The notes beneath the pieces were generated by a model. It was given only the letters and a program-made list of their open reading frames with translations, did not search any database and was not told where the DNA came from. A DNA stretch of 64,000 nucleotides from an uncultured Pelagibacteraceae bacterium (GTDB lineage Bacteria; Pseudomonadota; Alphaproteobacteria; Pelagibacterales; Pelagibacteraceae), in NCBI GenBank assembly GCA_902560075.1, contig CACEKE010000004.1, forward strand, positions 41,001-105,000, in the 5' to 3' direction. Below are positions 1 through 9,690 of this stretch, piece after piece. The first letter of the stretch is position 1. The number at the start of each line of letters is the position of its first letter. The position numbers were made by a program, and so were the translations under genes.

Positions 1-635
1 TCTAGTTGAGCTTGGTTTATTTGTTGAGTCCCAGTATATAGTCCGGTTGTATCTCCTAAGCCTATCGTGTTAGCTGTAGCAAATAATCTAAAAAAATTAT
101 TCTGTTTAACAACTTTATTTCTATCCAAAAGAGTAAAATTTCCATCACTTTCTAGAATTCTTTGCAGGACAAACATAACATCACTTCTGCCTGCATCGTA
201 TTCGTCAAAAATTAATGCAACCGGGTTTTGATAAGACCATGGAAGTATACCTTCTTTAAATTCGGTTATCTGTTTTCCATCCTTAAGTGTAATTGCATCC
301 TTTCCTATAAGATCAATTCTGCTGATATGGGAGTCTAAATTTATTCTAATACATGGCCAATTTAATCTTGCAGCTACTTGAGTGATATGTGTGCTTTTTC
401 CAGTTCCGTGATAACCGTGCACTATAACTTTTTTATTGTGTGAAAAACCGTTTAAAATTGCTAAAGTTGTATCTCTATCAAATACATAATCTTTATCTAT
501 TTCGGGAACTAATTCATTTTTTTCTGAAAAAGCATTTACCTCAAGATCTGTATCAATACCAAATGTTTGTTTAATTGATATTTTAATGTCAGGTTCTTTT
601 TTAAGATTTTCAATCAAGTTTTTTCCTATAAGCAT
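1..635 (-). CDS. cobS: CobS-like AAA+ ATPase (cobaltochelatase CobS family), C-terminus cut by window edge
   Basis: Manual reverse-strand translation MLIGKNLIENLKKEPDIKISIKQTFGIDTDL...VIVHGYHGTGKSTHITQVAARLNWPCIRINLDSHISRIDLIGKDAI...ALIFDEYDAGRSDVMFVLQRILESDG; Walker A GYHGTGKST, Walker B LIFDE. Missing from ORF track because it is incomplete. Confidence 0.9.
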   Translation of the reverse strand, partial: MLIGKNLIENLKKEPDIKISIKQTFGIDTDLEVNAFSEKNELVPEIDKDYVFDRDTTLAILNGFSHNKKVIVHGYHGTGKSTHITQVAARLNWPCIRINLDSHISRIDLIGKDAITLKDGKQITEFKEGILPWSYQNPVALIFDEYDAGRSDVMFVLQRILESDGNFTLLDRNKVVKQNNFFRLFATANTIGLGDTTGLYTGTQQINQAQL

Positions 636-1134
636 TTTTTAATTGAGTATAAGCTAGTGTTATGACTTTAAGCTTATCCTCAAAAATTTTATTACCTGAA
701 TTCATATCAGGGTGAAATTTTTTGACAAGTTTTTTAAATCTTTTATTTATACTATCCCATTTTACTCCAACATTAAGACCTAAAATTTTAAAAGACTTTA
801 GGTCATTTTGATTAAATCTAAATTGTCTCATGTTGTCTAAACTTGGGTCAACTTCTTTATCTCTTCCCTCATTTTTAAGAGCATTGTTCCACAATACTTT
901 AAAAAAATTATCTGATGAGCTGAAACTTTGGGTTGGTTTATGCCAAGTAAGATCAGATTTAATAAAGTCAAATATCTGTTGGTCATCCATACCTCTAAAA
1001 TAATTCCAATTTTTATTAAACTCTCTAATATGTTCTAAGCATAATAGCCTATATTTTCTGCTATTATCTCTCTCAACTGGAGCTTTGTACTCACCAAGTT
1101 TATTACAGCTATTCCAATCACAGATATTTTTCAT
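610..1134 (-). CDS. DnaJ-domain protein with C-terminal J domain
   Basis: C-terminal J domain with HPD (KKLVKKFHPDMNSG); adjacent to cobS and bolA as in other Alphaproteobacteria. Confidence 0.85.
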   Translation of the reverse strand: MKNICDWNSCNKLGEYKAPVERDNSRKYRLLCLEHIREFNKNWNYFRGMDDQQIFDFIKSDLTWHKPTQSFSSSDNFFKVLWNNALKNEGRDKEVDPSLDNMRQFRFNQNDLKSFKILGLNVGVKWDSINKRFKKLVKKFHPDMNSGNKIFEDKLKVITLAYTQLKNAYRKKLD

Positions 1135-1154
1135 ATATAATAAGTTTATATAAT

Positions 1155-1415
1155 ATGGATATAAATCAACTTTCTGAAATAGTAAAAAAAAAAATAAAAA
1201 AAGGCATTGAAGTACAAAAAATAATCATAGAAGACAAAACATATTTACATATAAACCATGCTGGACATGATAAAAAAAAATTTCATATCAAAATTTCAAT
1301 TGAATCAAATTATCTCAACAAAATAGATAGAATTAAAAGATCAAAAATAGTTTATAATTTGATAAGTAATGAATTAAAAAACTATATACATTCTATCCAA
1401 CTAGATATTATTTAA
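1155..1415 (+). CDS. BolA/IbaG family protein
   Basis: 86 aa with BolA-like core (HINHAGHDKKKFHIKISIES...NKIDRIKRSKIVYNLI); next to the J-domain gene. Confidence 0.8.
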   Translation: MDINQLSEIVKKKIKKGIEVQKIIIEDKTYLHINHAGHDKKKFHIKISIESNYLNKIDRIKRSKIVYNLISNELKNYIHSIQLDII

Positions 1416-2513
1416 GTTCTCGTATAAAAATTTTTTTATTTTTTTTTGATCATATGAATTCTCTATTGAAGCTTTTCCAATTCTACTTAATAAAATCAAA
1501 TTAATTTTTGAATTATTATTTTTTTTATCGTTCTTCATAAAACTTATTAATTTATTAATATCTGTTAATTTAAAAAACTTGTTGAGTCTTAATTTAAAGT
1601 TTAAATTTAATATATTTTGATTAATTCTTTTAAAATCATTTAAAGATAATTTTTTTTCTATTAAACTGAATAAAATTGCAGTTTTTATTCCAAGCATTAC
1701 TCCTTCTCCATGGTTTAATATTTTTTTATAACCGCAAGCAGCTTCATAAGCGTGACCGAATGTATGACCAAGATTTAGTATCATTCTTAAATCTTTCTCT
1801 TTTTCATCTTTTTGAACAATGCTTCTCTTGATTTTACAACTTTCTAAAATTGCTTTTTCTAGAACATTTTTTTTTAACGATATAATTTTCTTATAAAATT
1901 TCTCTAAAAAAAGGAAGTTTTGTTTACTATATATTAAACTATGCTTAAATATTTCCGCATATCCACAAATTAATTCTTTTTTACTTAAAGACTTAAGATA
2001 AGTTGTGTCTGATATAACAAGATTAGGTTGATAAAATGAACCTATTAAATTTTTACCATAAATCTCGTGATTGATTCCCGTTTTACCACCTATGCTCGCA
2101 TCTACTTGAGCTAGTAAAGTTGTTGGGATATTTACAAATTTAATTCCTCTCTTGTAAATACTAGATACGAACCCTGATAAATCTCCAGTGATCCCACCGC
2201 CCAATGCAATAATACAGTCTTGTCTAGTAAAGTTATTTTTTAATAATTTCCTAATTATTTTGTTAACTGTATTAAAGCTTTTAGATTTTTCATTTGAGAC
2301 AAATTTATAAACAAATACATTTTTTTTTTTTAATTTTAATTTTATTTTTGAAATCTCTTTCAATTTAATTTTCGAGTCGTATATTATTAATACTTTATTA
2401 AAAAAAATTTTTTCATTATCAAGAATTGTTTTGATTTTATTCGAAAGATTTGTTCCAATATAAATAGAATATTTATTTGATGAAGTTTGAATTTTTAATC
2501 TATTGTGTCTCAT
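1401..2513 (-). CDS. aroB: 3-dehydroquinate synthase
   Basis: LGGGITGDLSGFVSSIYKRGIKFVNIPTTLLAQVDASIGGKTGINH; NLGHTFGHA. Confidence 0.95.
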   Translation of the reverse strand: MRHNRLKIQTSSNKYSIYIGTNLSNKIKTILDNEKIFFNKVLIIYDSKIKLKEISKIKLKLKKKNVFVYKFVSNEKSKSFNTVNKIIRKLLKNNFTRQDCIIALGGGITGDLSGFVSSIYKRGIKFVNIPTTLLAQVDASIGGKTGINHEIYGKNLIGSFYQPNLVISDTTYLKSLSKKELICGYAEIFKHSLIYSKQNFLFLEKFYKKIISLKKNVLEKAILESCKIKRSIVQKDEKEKDLRMILNLGHTFGHAYEAACGYKKILNHGEGVMLGIKTAILFSLIEKKLSLNDFKRINQNILNLNFKLRLNKFFKLTDINKLISFMKNDKKNNNSKINLILLSRIGKASIENSYDQKKIKKFLYENLNNI

Positions 2514-3012
2514 ATTTTTTTATTATCTTATCAGCAATCTCTTTTTTGTTTAAATTTTCGCAGAAAATTCTGTGATCAGCTTGTTTATAATGCTTATATC
2601 TACTACCAATCATATCTTTCAAATCTATCTTTGACAAATGTGTTGCCAAGGGTCTTTTATCATTATTAAATATTCTTTTTATAATAGTATCATCCTTCCA
2701 ATCTAACCAAAAAGTGATGCATTTTATTTGAATTTTTTTTCTTAAATTTAATTTTAAAAATCCACCACCACCCAAAGATATTACTTGATTATCTAAATTT
2801 ATAGATTTTAAAATTATTTTTTCCTCTAATTTTCTAAAGTATTCTTCACCTTCAATCTCAAATATTTTTTTGATTGAAATTTCCTCGTATTTTTCTATTT
2901 CAGAATCAGTATCAATAAACTCAAAATCTAATTTTTTTGATATTATATTACCAATTGTCGATTTTCCCGATCCCATCATACCGACTAAAACTAGATTTTT
3001 TTTCATTTTCAT
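2500..3012 (-). CDS. aroK: shikimate kinase
   Basis: LVGMMGSGKSTIGNIISKKL P-loop; the track ORF starts at 3090 but internal Met (3012 or 3006) fits better and avoids overlap with the divergent gene. Confidence 0.93.
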   Translation of the reverse strand: MKMKKNLVLVGMMGSGKSTIGNIISKKLDFEFIDTDSEIEKYEEISIKKIFEIEGEEYFRKLEEKIILKSINLDNQVISLGGGGFLKLNLRKKIQIKCITFWLDWKDDTIIKRIFNNDKRPLATHLSKIDLKDMIGSRYKHYKQADHRIFCENLNKKEIADKIIKKYETQ

Positions 3013-3068
3013 AATCTTCTGTATTGAAAAAACACAAATTTGTCTTAATTTGAAAATATTTAATTTAT

Positions 3069-3254
3069 ATGCAATTTCAAAAAAAAACAAGAGCTGGCAA
3101 CATAAGTGTGTTTGGAAAAATTTTTATCAAAATTATTCTTGTTTTAGCAGTTTTATATATAGCAGTGATTTTAGTAGATAAAATTGATTTTCCGTCTCCA
3201 AATAAGGTAATAGAAAAAAAAATACCAAATGAAAATTTTAAAGTCGTTAAATAG
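3069..3254 (+). CDS. small single-TM protein of unknown function
   Basis: 61 aa with one hydrophobic segment (IFIKIILVLAVLYIAVILV); overlaps the next ORF by 26 nt. Confidence 0.6.
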   Translation: MQFQKKTRAGNISVFGKIFIKIILVLAVLYIAVILVDKIDFPSPNKVIEKKIPNENFKVVK

Positions 3255-4971
3255 AATTTTTTTATTATTATTTTTTGTCTTATTGTTCAATGTAAGTTCA
3301 TTTTCTAATGAACCAGTCGATATTTGGAATTTAGAAAATAATATTGAAGAAAATCCCGATCTAGATGTTCAGCCTATGGAACAAGACGAAATAATAATAA
3401 ATGAAACAATATCAAAAAATAAAAATGATGATGATATTTTAAATTTTGAAAATTTAGAAAATCCAAAAACCTCTTTAGTTGGATTGTACGATCCTCAAGA
3501 AAATAATTTGACAATTGATATGTGGAAATATTCCGATTCTGATCAAGTAAAAAATTTAATAAAAAAAATCGAGAAAATTAATCTATCAGATGATGCTATT
3601 GAAATTTTAAATGTGGCTTTATTGACTAATGCTTACCCTCCAAAAAACTTAGATGAAAATCAGGAATTTACGAACTTCAAAATTAATTATCTTATCAAAA
3701 GACAGAATACAAAATTAATCAAAAGTTTTTTACTAAAAAATGAAACAACAGAAAATAATAAAGTTGTTAAATTTTACTTGGATTACTATCTTAAAAATGG
3801 AAATCTTGACGAGTCCTGTAAACTTTTAAGTCAATTAGAATTAAAATCTACAAATAACTATGTCGATAAATTCAAAATTTATTGTTTAATTAAATTGAAA
3901 AAAAATGAAGAAGCACAAATTTACTTTGATCTAAAAAAAGAACAAGGTTTTAAGGATAAATTTTTTGAGTCAAAATTTAATTACCTTATGGGTTACAGTG
4001 ACAAAAGTATTGAGGAAATTTCAGAAAAAAGTGTTCTGGATTTTCATCTTTCACATGTAACATCAGAAAATTTTAACTACACAGCTAATGAAAAAACACC
4101 AAAATTTATCTGGAAATATCTTTCATCAAATAATCTTTTAGAAAATATAAAAGAAATTGACCTGGAAGATGCAAAAAAAATTATTACATTGGAGAAAGCA
4201 ACTCACGAAAAAAATTATTCAGAAAAAGAGCTTTTACAACTTTATAAAAGATTTGAATTTAGTTTATCCCAGTTATTAGATGCAAATAACCTTTACAATA
4301 AATTACCAAATTTTCAAGCGAGAGCAATTTTATACCAAAGACTTCTATTGACTGATGAACCAATTAATAAAGTTAACCTTGCAATGAAAATGAAAAGCTT
4401 ATTTAAAAAAGACAATATAGAAAATGCATTTGTCATAGAATTATCTAATATTTTAAAGGAAATTGAATTTGATGATATTTCTTCAAGCCAAACAACATTT
4501 TATGAAAAAAATATTATAAGTGAAAAAAAAATACGAAAAACGTACAATATAAACAATAAAATAATTCATCAATCAAAGTTAATAGATTATTTTGTTAAAG
4601 ATTATAGTATTGATAAAGCCACTAAGGATACAAATGATATATTAAAGAAAGTTAAAGCAAATAAAAATTACATTTTTTCAAACAAAGATAAAATAATGTT
4701 AGACTCTTTAATTTATGATGGTGTGGATATTAAAAAAAAATATGCAAATTTATATGAAAGAAACCCTAACATCCCTACTGATTTACAAGTGTATATAAAT
4801 AATGAAGATGTAGGAATGATATTGCTTAGATTAGTTGAAATTATTGGGGAAGATAACATTGAAGATTTGGGTACTGAAACATTGTACTTCATAACTACAA
4901 CTTTAAATGAGATTAACCTTGATAAATTACGCAACGACATTTTGATAAAAATTTTACCTTTGAAAGTCTAG
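3229..4971 (+). CDS. secreted/periplasmic protein of unknown function, 580 aa
   Basis: N-terminal signal-like segment (IFLLLFFVLLFNVSSFSN), then a long low-complexity and helix-rich chain. Confidence 0.75.
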   Translation: MKILKSLNRIFLLLFFVLLFNVSSFSNEPVDIWNLENNIEENPDLDVQPMEQDEIIINETISKNKNDDDILNFENLENPKTSLVGLYDPQENNLTIDMWKYSDSDQVKNLIKKIEKINLSDDAIEILNVALLTNAYPPKNLDENQEFTNFKINYLIKRQNTKLIKSFLLKNETTENNKVVKFYLDYYLKNGNLDESCKLLSQLELKSTNNYVDKFKIYCLIKLKKNEEAQIYFDLKKEQGFKDKFFESKFNYLMGYSDKSIEEISEKSVLDFHLSHVTSENFNYTANEKTPKFIWKYLSSNNLLENIKEIDLEDAKKIITLEKATHEKNYSEKELLQLYKRFEFSLSQLLDANNLYNKLPNFQARAILYQRLLLTDEPINKVNLAMKMKSLFKKDNIENAFVIELSNILKEIEFDDISSSQTTFYEKNIISEKKIRKTYNINNKIIHQSKLIDYFVKDYSIDKATKDTNDILKKVKANKNYIFSNKDKIMLDSLIYDGVDIKKKYANLYERNPNIPTDLQVYINNEDVGMILLRLVEIIGEDNIEDLGTETLYFITTTLNEINLDKLRNDILIKILPLKV

Positions 4972-4977
4972 ATATAT

Positions 4978-5502
4978 ATGTCAATCAAAGAAATTATTAC
5001 TGTACCCGACCCTATTCTAAAGCAAATATCTTCACCAATAGAAAAAATTAACGTAAATGAAAAAAAGCTAATAAAAGATCTAAAAGATACTATGTATGAT
5101 GCTAATGGGATAGGTTTAGCAGCAATACAAATAGGCATTCCTAAAAGAATAGTCATAGTAGACGTATCAAAAAAAGATGAAAAAAGAGAAGTTCATTGTC
5201 TAATTAATCCAAAAATTAAAAAGTTTAGTGACGTTAGATCTACATATGAGGAAGGATGTTTGTCTATACCAAATACTTTTATACAAATAGAGAGACCGAA
5301 AGAAATTGAAATAGAATATATTGATGAAAATGGTAAAAAAAATAATATGCAATGTAGCGGACTTTTGTCCACATGTATTCAACATGAGGTTCAGCATTGT
5401 GACGGTATTTTAATAATCGATTATTTATCAAAACTTAAAAAAGATTTAGTTATAAAAAAAATTTCAAAAGAAATTTCAAATAATAGTAAAATAATAGTTT
5501 AA
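4978..5502 (+). CDS. def: peptide deformylase
   Basis: GIGLAAIQIG, EGCLSIP, QHEVQHCDG motifs; followed by fmt. Confidence 0.95.
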   Translation: MSIKEIITVPDPILKQISSPIEKINVNEKKLIKDLKDTMYDANGIGLAAIQIGIPKRIVIVDVSKKDEKREVHCLINPKIKKFSDVRSTYEEGCLSIPNTFIQIERPKEIEIEYIDENGKKNNMQCSGLLSTCIQHEVQHCDGILIIDYLSKLKKDLVIKKISKEISNNSKIIV

Positions 5503-6419
5503 TGCATAAAATAATTTTCTTAGGTACTCCGAAATTTGCAGTACCGATCTTAGATAGAATAATTGAAAATAAATTAGAAATAATATGTGTATTTACTCAG
5601 CCACCAAAAAAATCAAATAGAGGTCAAAAAATTTTGAATTCACCAGTGCATAATTATGCAGAAAAATTTAATTTAAAAATTAAAACTCCAGAAAATATAA
5701 AAAAAGAGGAAAATTTTATAAAAACTGCTGAATTTGATTTAGGTATAGTTGTTGCCTATGGTCAAATTATTCCTGAATCAATATTAAAAAGCTGTAAATA
5801 CGGATTTATTAACATTCATGCATCTTTGTTGCCAAAATATAGAGGGGCAGCACCTATTCAACGCTCGTTGATTAACCTCGAAAAATTTACTGGGATTAGT
5901 TTTATGAAATTAAATAATATTTTGGACAGTGGTCCTATTTGCAATCAATATAAAATCCCGATTGATAAAACCGATAATAGCGAAACATTATCAAAAAAAT
6001 TAAGTGAACTAAGCGCAGATAAAATTATACAAAATATTAAATTAATACTTTCAAATAAAGCAACATTTGTGGATCAGATGCATAATGAAGCTAGTTATGC
6101 TGAAAAAATAAGCAAAAAAGAGGGAAAAATTAATTGGAATGAAAGTGCACAAAATATTCTAGGCAAAATAAATGGTCTTTTTCCATATCCTGGTGCTTGG
6201 TTTGAATTTAAAAAGGAAAGATATAAAATTGTTAAATCTGAACTATCTGAGTTAACGGGAGAACCAGGAGAAGTTTTAGATGATTTATTAACAGTAGGTT
6301 GTGGAAAAAATTCGATTAAAATATTAGAAATTCAAAAACAAGGGAAAAAAGTTCAAAATACAAGTAGTTTTATTTTAGGTAATAAAATTAAAAAAGGGGT
6401 GTCACTCAAGCATGAATAG
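5502..6419 (+). CDS. fmt: methionyl-tRNA formyltransferase
   Basis: NIHASLLPKYRGAAPIQRSL motif; def-fmt-truA order. Confidence 0.96.
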   Translation: MHKIIFLGTPKFAVPILDRIIENKLEIICVFTQPPKKSNRGQKILNSPVHNYAEKFNLKIKTPENIKKEENFIKTAEFDLGIVVAYGQIIPESILKSCKYGFINIHASLLPKYRGAAPIQRSLINLEKFTGISFMKLNNILDSGPICNQYKIPIDKTDNSETLSKKLSELSADKIIQNIKLILSNKATFVDQMHNEASYAEKISKKEGKINWNESAQNILGKINGLFPYPGAWFEFKKERYKIVKSELSELTGEPGEVLDDLLTVGCGKNSIKILEIQKQGKKVQNTSSFILGNKIKKGVSLKHE

Positions 6420-7155
6420 ATATCAAATATTATTGGAATATGTTGGATCAAAGTATGTCGGATGGCAGTCTCAAAAAAATGGTAGATCAATTCAAAATAC
6501 TGTTCAATTATATTTATCAAAATTATTAAAAAAAAAAATTGTTATCTACGGAGCTGGAAGAACAGATGCCGGGGTACATGCAATTGAGCAATCAGCACAT
6601 TTTAATTATAAAGAAAAATTAATTAATATTCCAAAATTAATTAAATCTTTAAACTTTTTTTTAAATAAAAAAGAAATTTCTATATTAATCATAAAAAAAA
6701 AAAATATAAATTTTCACGCTAGACATAGTGCAAAAGAAAGAACTTACAATTATTTAATAAGAAATGGTATATCTCAATCAGTAATTAATATGAAACGTGA
6801 ATGGCACTTAATTAAAAATTTAGATATTGGTATAATGAAAAAAGGTGCAAAAAAATTTCTTGGAACACATGATTTTTCCACATATAGATCCTCAAGTTGT
6901 GATGCCACAAATCCAATCAAAACAATTAAAAAGTTTACAATAAAAAAAAAAAATAAAACTTTAATATCTATTGACATTGTTTCAAAATCTTTCTTAAGGA
7001 GTCAAGTCAGATCGATGGTTGGTTGTCTTAAATACCTTGGTGAAAAAAAATGGACATTAAAGAAATTCGAAAAAGTTTTTAAATCAAAAAACAGAAAACT
7101 TTGTGCTCCACTTGCTCCACCTCATGGTCTTTATTTAAAAAAAATTACTTACTAG
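6412..7155 (+). CDS. truA: tRNA pseudouridine synthase A
   Basis: GAGRTDAGVHA motif. Confidence 0.96.
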   Translation: MNRYQILLEYVGSKYVGWQSQKNGRSIQNTVQLYLSKLLKKKIVIYGAGRTDAGVHAIEQSAHFNYKEKLINIPKLIKSLNFFLNKKEISILIIKKKNINFHARHSAKERTYNYLIRNGISQSVINMKREWHLIKNLDIGIMKKGAKKFLGTHDFSTYRSSSCDATNPIKTIKKFTIKKKNKTLISIDIVSKSFLRSQVRSMVGCLKYLGEKKWTLKKFEKVFKSKNRKLCAPLAPPHGLYLKKITY

Positions 7156-7609
7156 TTTTTTTTCTAAACTTTTTATTAATTCTCCACCTAGAGCCTTCAC
7201 GGACTATATACCCACAACAATTCCTAGCTCCACACTTACAAGGAAATTGTTTATAATCTTCATCATAACCAAATCCATAGTCATATGATAATTCCTCACC
7301 CTTTTTTATATCTTTTATTGATGAAATCCATAATTTTAGTCCTTTGCCATCAACCTCACAATTCGGATCACATGAGTGATTAATAAGTCTAGCAGTGTTA
7401 TGGGAAAAATCTCCATCTAAATCATATCTATCATTTAAATTGTAAAGATAAATTGCTTTATTATTATCGAATTTTGGATTTCTCTCTGTTTCTTTTTTTG
7501 TAATTATTTTTCCAACGTAATTAATAATCCTTGTGCCCTTTTTAATATCTTTATTAGCAAATAAACCTTTATTATTAATTTTTGAGTAACCAATTTTATA
7601 TAATTTCAT
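7145..7609 (-). CDS. SET-domain lysine methyltransferase-like protein with post-SET motif
   Basis: RLINHSCDPNCEV, KKGEELSYDYGFGY, post-SET CKCGARNCCGYI. Confidence 0.92.
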   Translation of the reverse strand: MKLYKIGYSKINNKGLFANKDIKKGTRIINYVGKIITKKETERNPKFDNNKAIYLYNLNDRYDLDGDFSHNTARLINHSCDPNCEVDGKGLKLWISSIKDIKKGEELSYDYGFGYDEDYKQFPCKCGARNCCGYIVREGSRWRINKKFRKKTSK

Positions 7610-7611
7610 AA

Positions 7612-8535
7612 TTAGTATTTTTCGGACAGTGCTATTACATGATTATATGCGCTTTCAGCAAGTGCGTTAAGGTCATACCCACCTTCTAAAACAGATAGAA
7701 CCTTTCCTTTCGTAAATTTATTAGTAGCTCTTAAAGTCCTTTTAGTAATTTCATAAAAATCTTTAGATGATAATTCAAATTGTGCCAAAGGATCATCCTT
7801 ATGTGCATCGAAACCAGCTGAAAAAATAAGAAAGTCTGGCTTATACTCAATTAATCTATCAATAACCCTATCATAGGCATTAAAATATTTTTCTGAATTT
7901 GTGCCTGCTGGTAGAGGAATATTTAGTGAATTGTTAAATTTACCTCTATCATTCTCAGTACCTCCACCAGGATAGAAAGGGTACTGGTGGGTTGATATAT
8001 ATAGAGAGTTTTTGTTGTCATAGAGCACGTTATAATTTCCATTTCCCCAATGAACATCAAAATCCACACAAGCAATTCGCTTGTAATTATATTTGTTAAT
8101 CAAATAGTTTGTTGCAATGCCAGCATTTGATAAACAGCAAAAGCCCATAGCTTTATTTTTTTCTGCATGATGTCCCGGAGGCCTTACCACGCAAAATGCG
8201 TTCTTGAATTTCTTATTATGTATTCCGTCTATTGCTTTTATTGTAGAACCGGCAGCGTCAAATACTGCCTCTCTGCTCCCTGGAGATACAACAGTATCCC
8301 CGTCAAGGAAGTTAATTCCTTTTTTTGGAAAAGAGTTTTTTAAATTTTTAATGTAATCCTCAGTATGAGTAAGAGTTAATATTTTTTCAGGAACTACATC
8401 AGGTTTTTCCCATATCAAATCTTTCTTTTTTTTTAAAACATTTATTATTGAGTCTACTCTTTTGGGTTGTTCAGGATGACCATCTCCAGTTAAATGTTTT
8501 TCAGATGTATCTGATGTAACTATTGCAGTTTTCAC
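7612..8535 (-). CDS. histone deacetylase superfamily (acetylpolyamine/acetoin-utilization type) amidohydrolase
   Basis: RPPGHHAEKNKAMGFC, CVDFDVHWGNG, SAGFDAHKDDPL, LEGGYD. Confidence 0.92.
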   Translation of the reverse strand: MKTAIVTSDTSEKHLTGDGHPEQPKRVDSIINVLKKKKDLIWEKPDVVPEKILTLTHTEDYIKNLKNSFPKKGINFLDGDTVVSPGSREAVFDAAGSTIKAIDGIHNKKFKNAFCVVRPPGHHAEKNKAMGFCCLSNAGIATNYLINKYNYKRIACVDFDVHWGNGNYNVLYDNKNSLYISTHQYPFYPGGGTENDRGKFNNSLNIPLPAGTNSEKYFNAYDRVIDRLIEYKPDFLIFSAGFDAHKDDPLAQFELSSKDFYEITKRTLRATNKFTKGKVLSVLEGGYDLNALAESAYNHVIALSEKY

Positions 8536-9689
8536 GAAAAATAATTTTCTAAAATTTCTTTATGAATTTTTGTCAGAGTTTTTAAATCTCTCACTTTAAT
8601 ATTTTCATCTATTTGATGCATACTAGCACCTACCAAACCAAACTCTAAACAAGGAGAGATCTTTCTAATAAATCTTGCATCAGATGTGCCACCAGAGGTA
8701 GATAATTTCGTATTTACCTTTGTATTTTTTTTTATGATATTTTTTATCATATAAGTAGTTTTGTTTGGCTTAGTAATGAATGACTCACCAGATATCATAT
8801 ATTCTATTTTAAATTTGCATTTGTATTTTTTACAAATTTTTCTTAAATAAATATTTATTTTTTTTTTTAATTTATTAGAGCTATGTCTGTCGTTGAATCT
8901 TATATTAAATGTAGCATATGCATCTCCTGGAATTACATTATCTGCGCTGTTGTCCACACTAATTTTAGTTACTTCTAAATTTGAAGGTTGAAAATTTTTT
9001 GAGCCATTATCAAGTCTTAATTGTTTTAAGTTTTTTAAAATATCTACAATGCAAGTTGATGGATTTACCGCTTTATGACTATAAGCGACGTGTCCCATTT
9101 TACCAAAAATACTCAAATAACCTGTTATCGAACCCCTTCTACCAATTTTAATCATTTCACCCATACGGGATGGGTTTGTGGGCTCTCCAACTAAACAAAA
9201 GTTAATTTTTTCTTTTTTTTTCTTTAGATACTCAACAACTTTTTTAGTTCCGTTAATGGCTATACCTTCCTCATCCCCAGTAATTAAGAGACTTATAGAA
9301 CCTTTAAATTTTTTATTTTTGTAAACAAAATCACTAACAGCAGCAATAAAGGATGCAACTGATGATTTCATATCACTAGCACCTCTCCCTATTAACCTTC
9401 CATTTTTAATTGTTGGTTTGAAAGGATGGGAAGACCAATTTCTTAAATTACCAGGAGGAACGACATCTACATGTCCTGCATAACAAAAATTTGGACTTTT
9501 TGTTCCTAGTCTAGCGTAAATGTTTTTAACTGATGTATTATTAGCGTGTTTAAACTCAAGAATTTTAGTTTTAAATCCGATTGATTTTAGTTTTTTTTCT
9601 AAAAATTTCATTATTCCTGCATCTACAGGTGTTACTGTTGGAAATTTAATTAGCTCTTTTGCTAATTGTAAATCATTAAAGATTTTCAT
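8532..9689 (-). CDS. dapE: succinyl-diaminopimelate desuccinylase
   Basis: YAGHVDVVPPG, GRGASDMKSS, TGDEEG; next to dapD. Confidence 0.95.
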   Translation of the reverse strand: MKIFNDLQLAKELIKFPTVTPVDAGIMKFLEKKLKSIGFKTKILEFKHANNTSVKNIYARLGTKSPNFCYAGHVDVVPPGNLRNWSSHPFKPTIKNGRLIGRGASDMKSSVASFIAAVSDFVYKNKKFKGSISLLITGDEEGIAINGTKKVVEYLKKKKEKINFCLVGEPTNPSRMGEMIKIGRRGSITGYLSIFGKMGHVAYSHKAVNPSTCIVDILKNLKQLRLDNGSKNFQPSNLEVTKISVDNSADNVIPGDAYATFNIRFNDRHSSNKLKKKINIYLRKICKKYKCKFKIEYMISGESFITKPNKTTYMIKNIIKKNTKVNTKLSTSGGTSDARFIRKISPCLEFGLVGASMHQIDENIKVRDLKTLTKIHKEILENYFS

Positions 9690-9690
9690 C

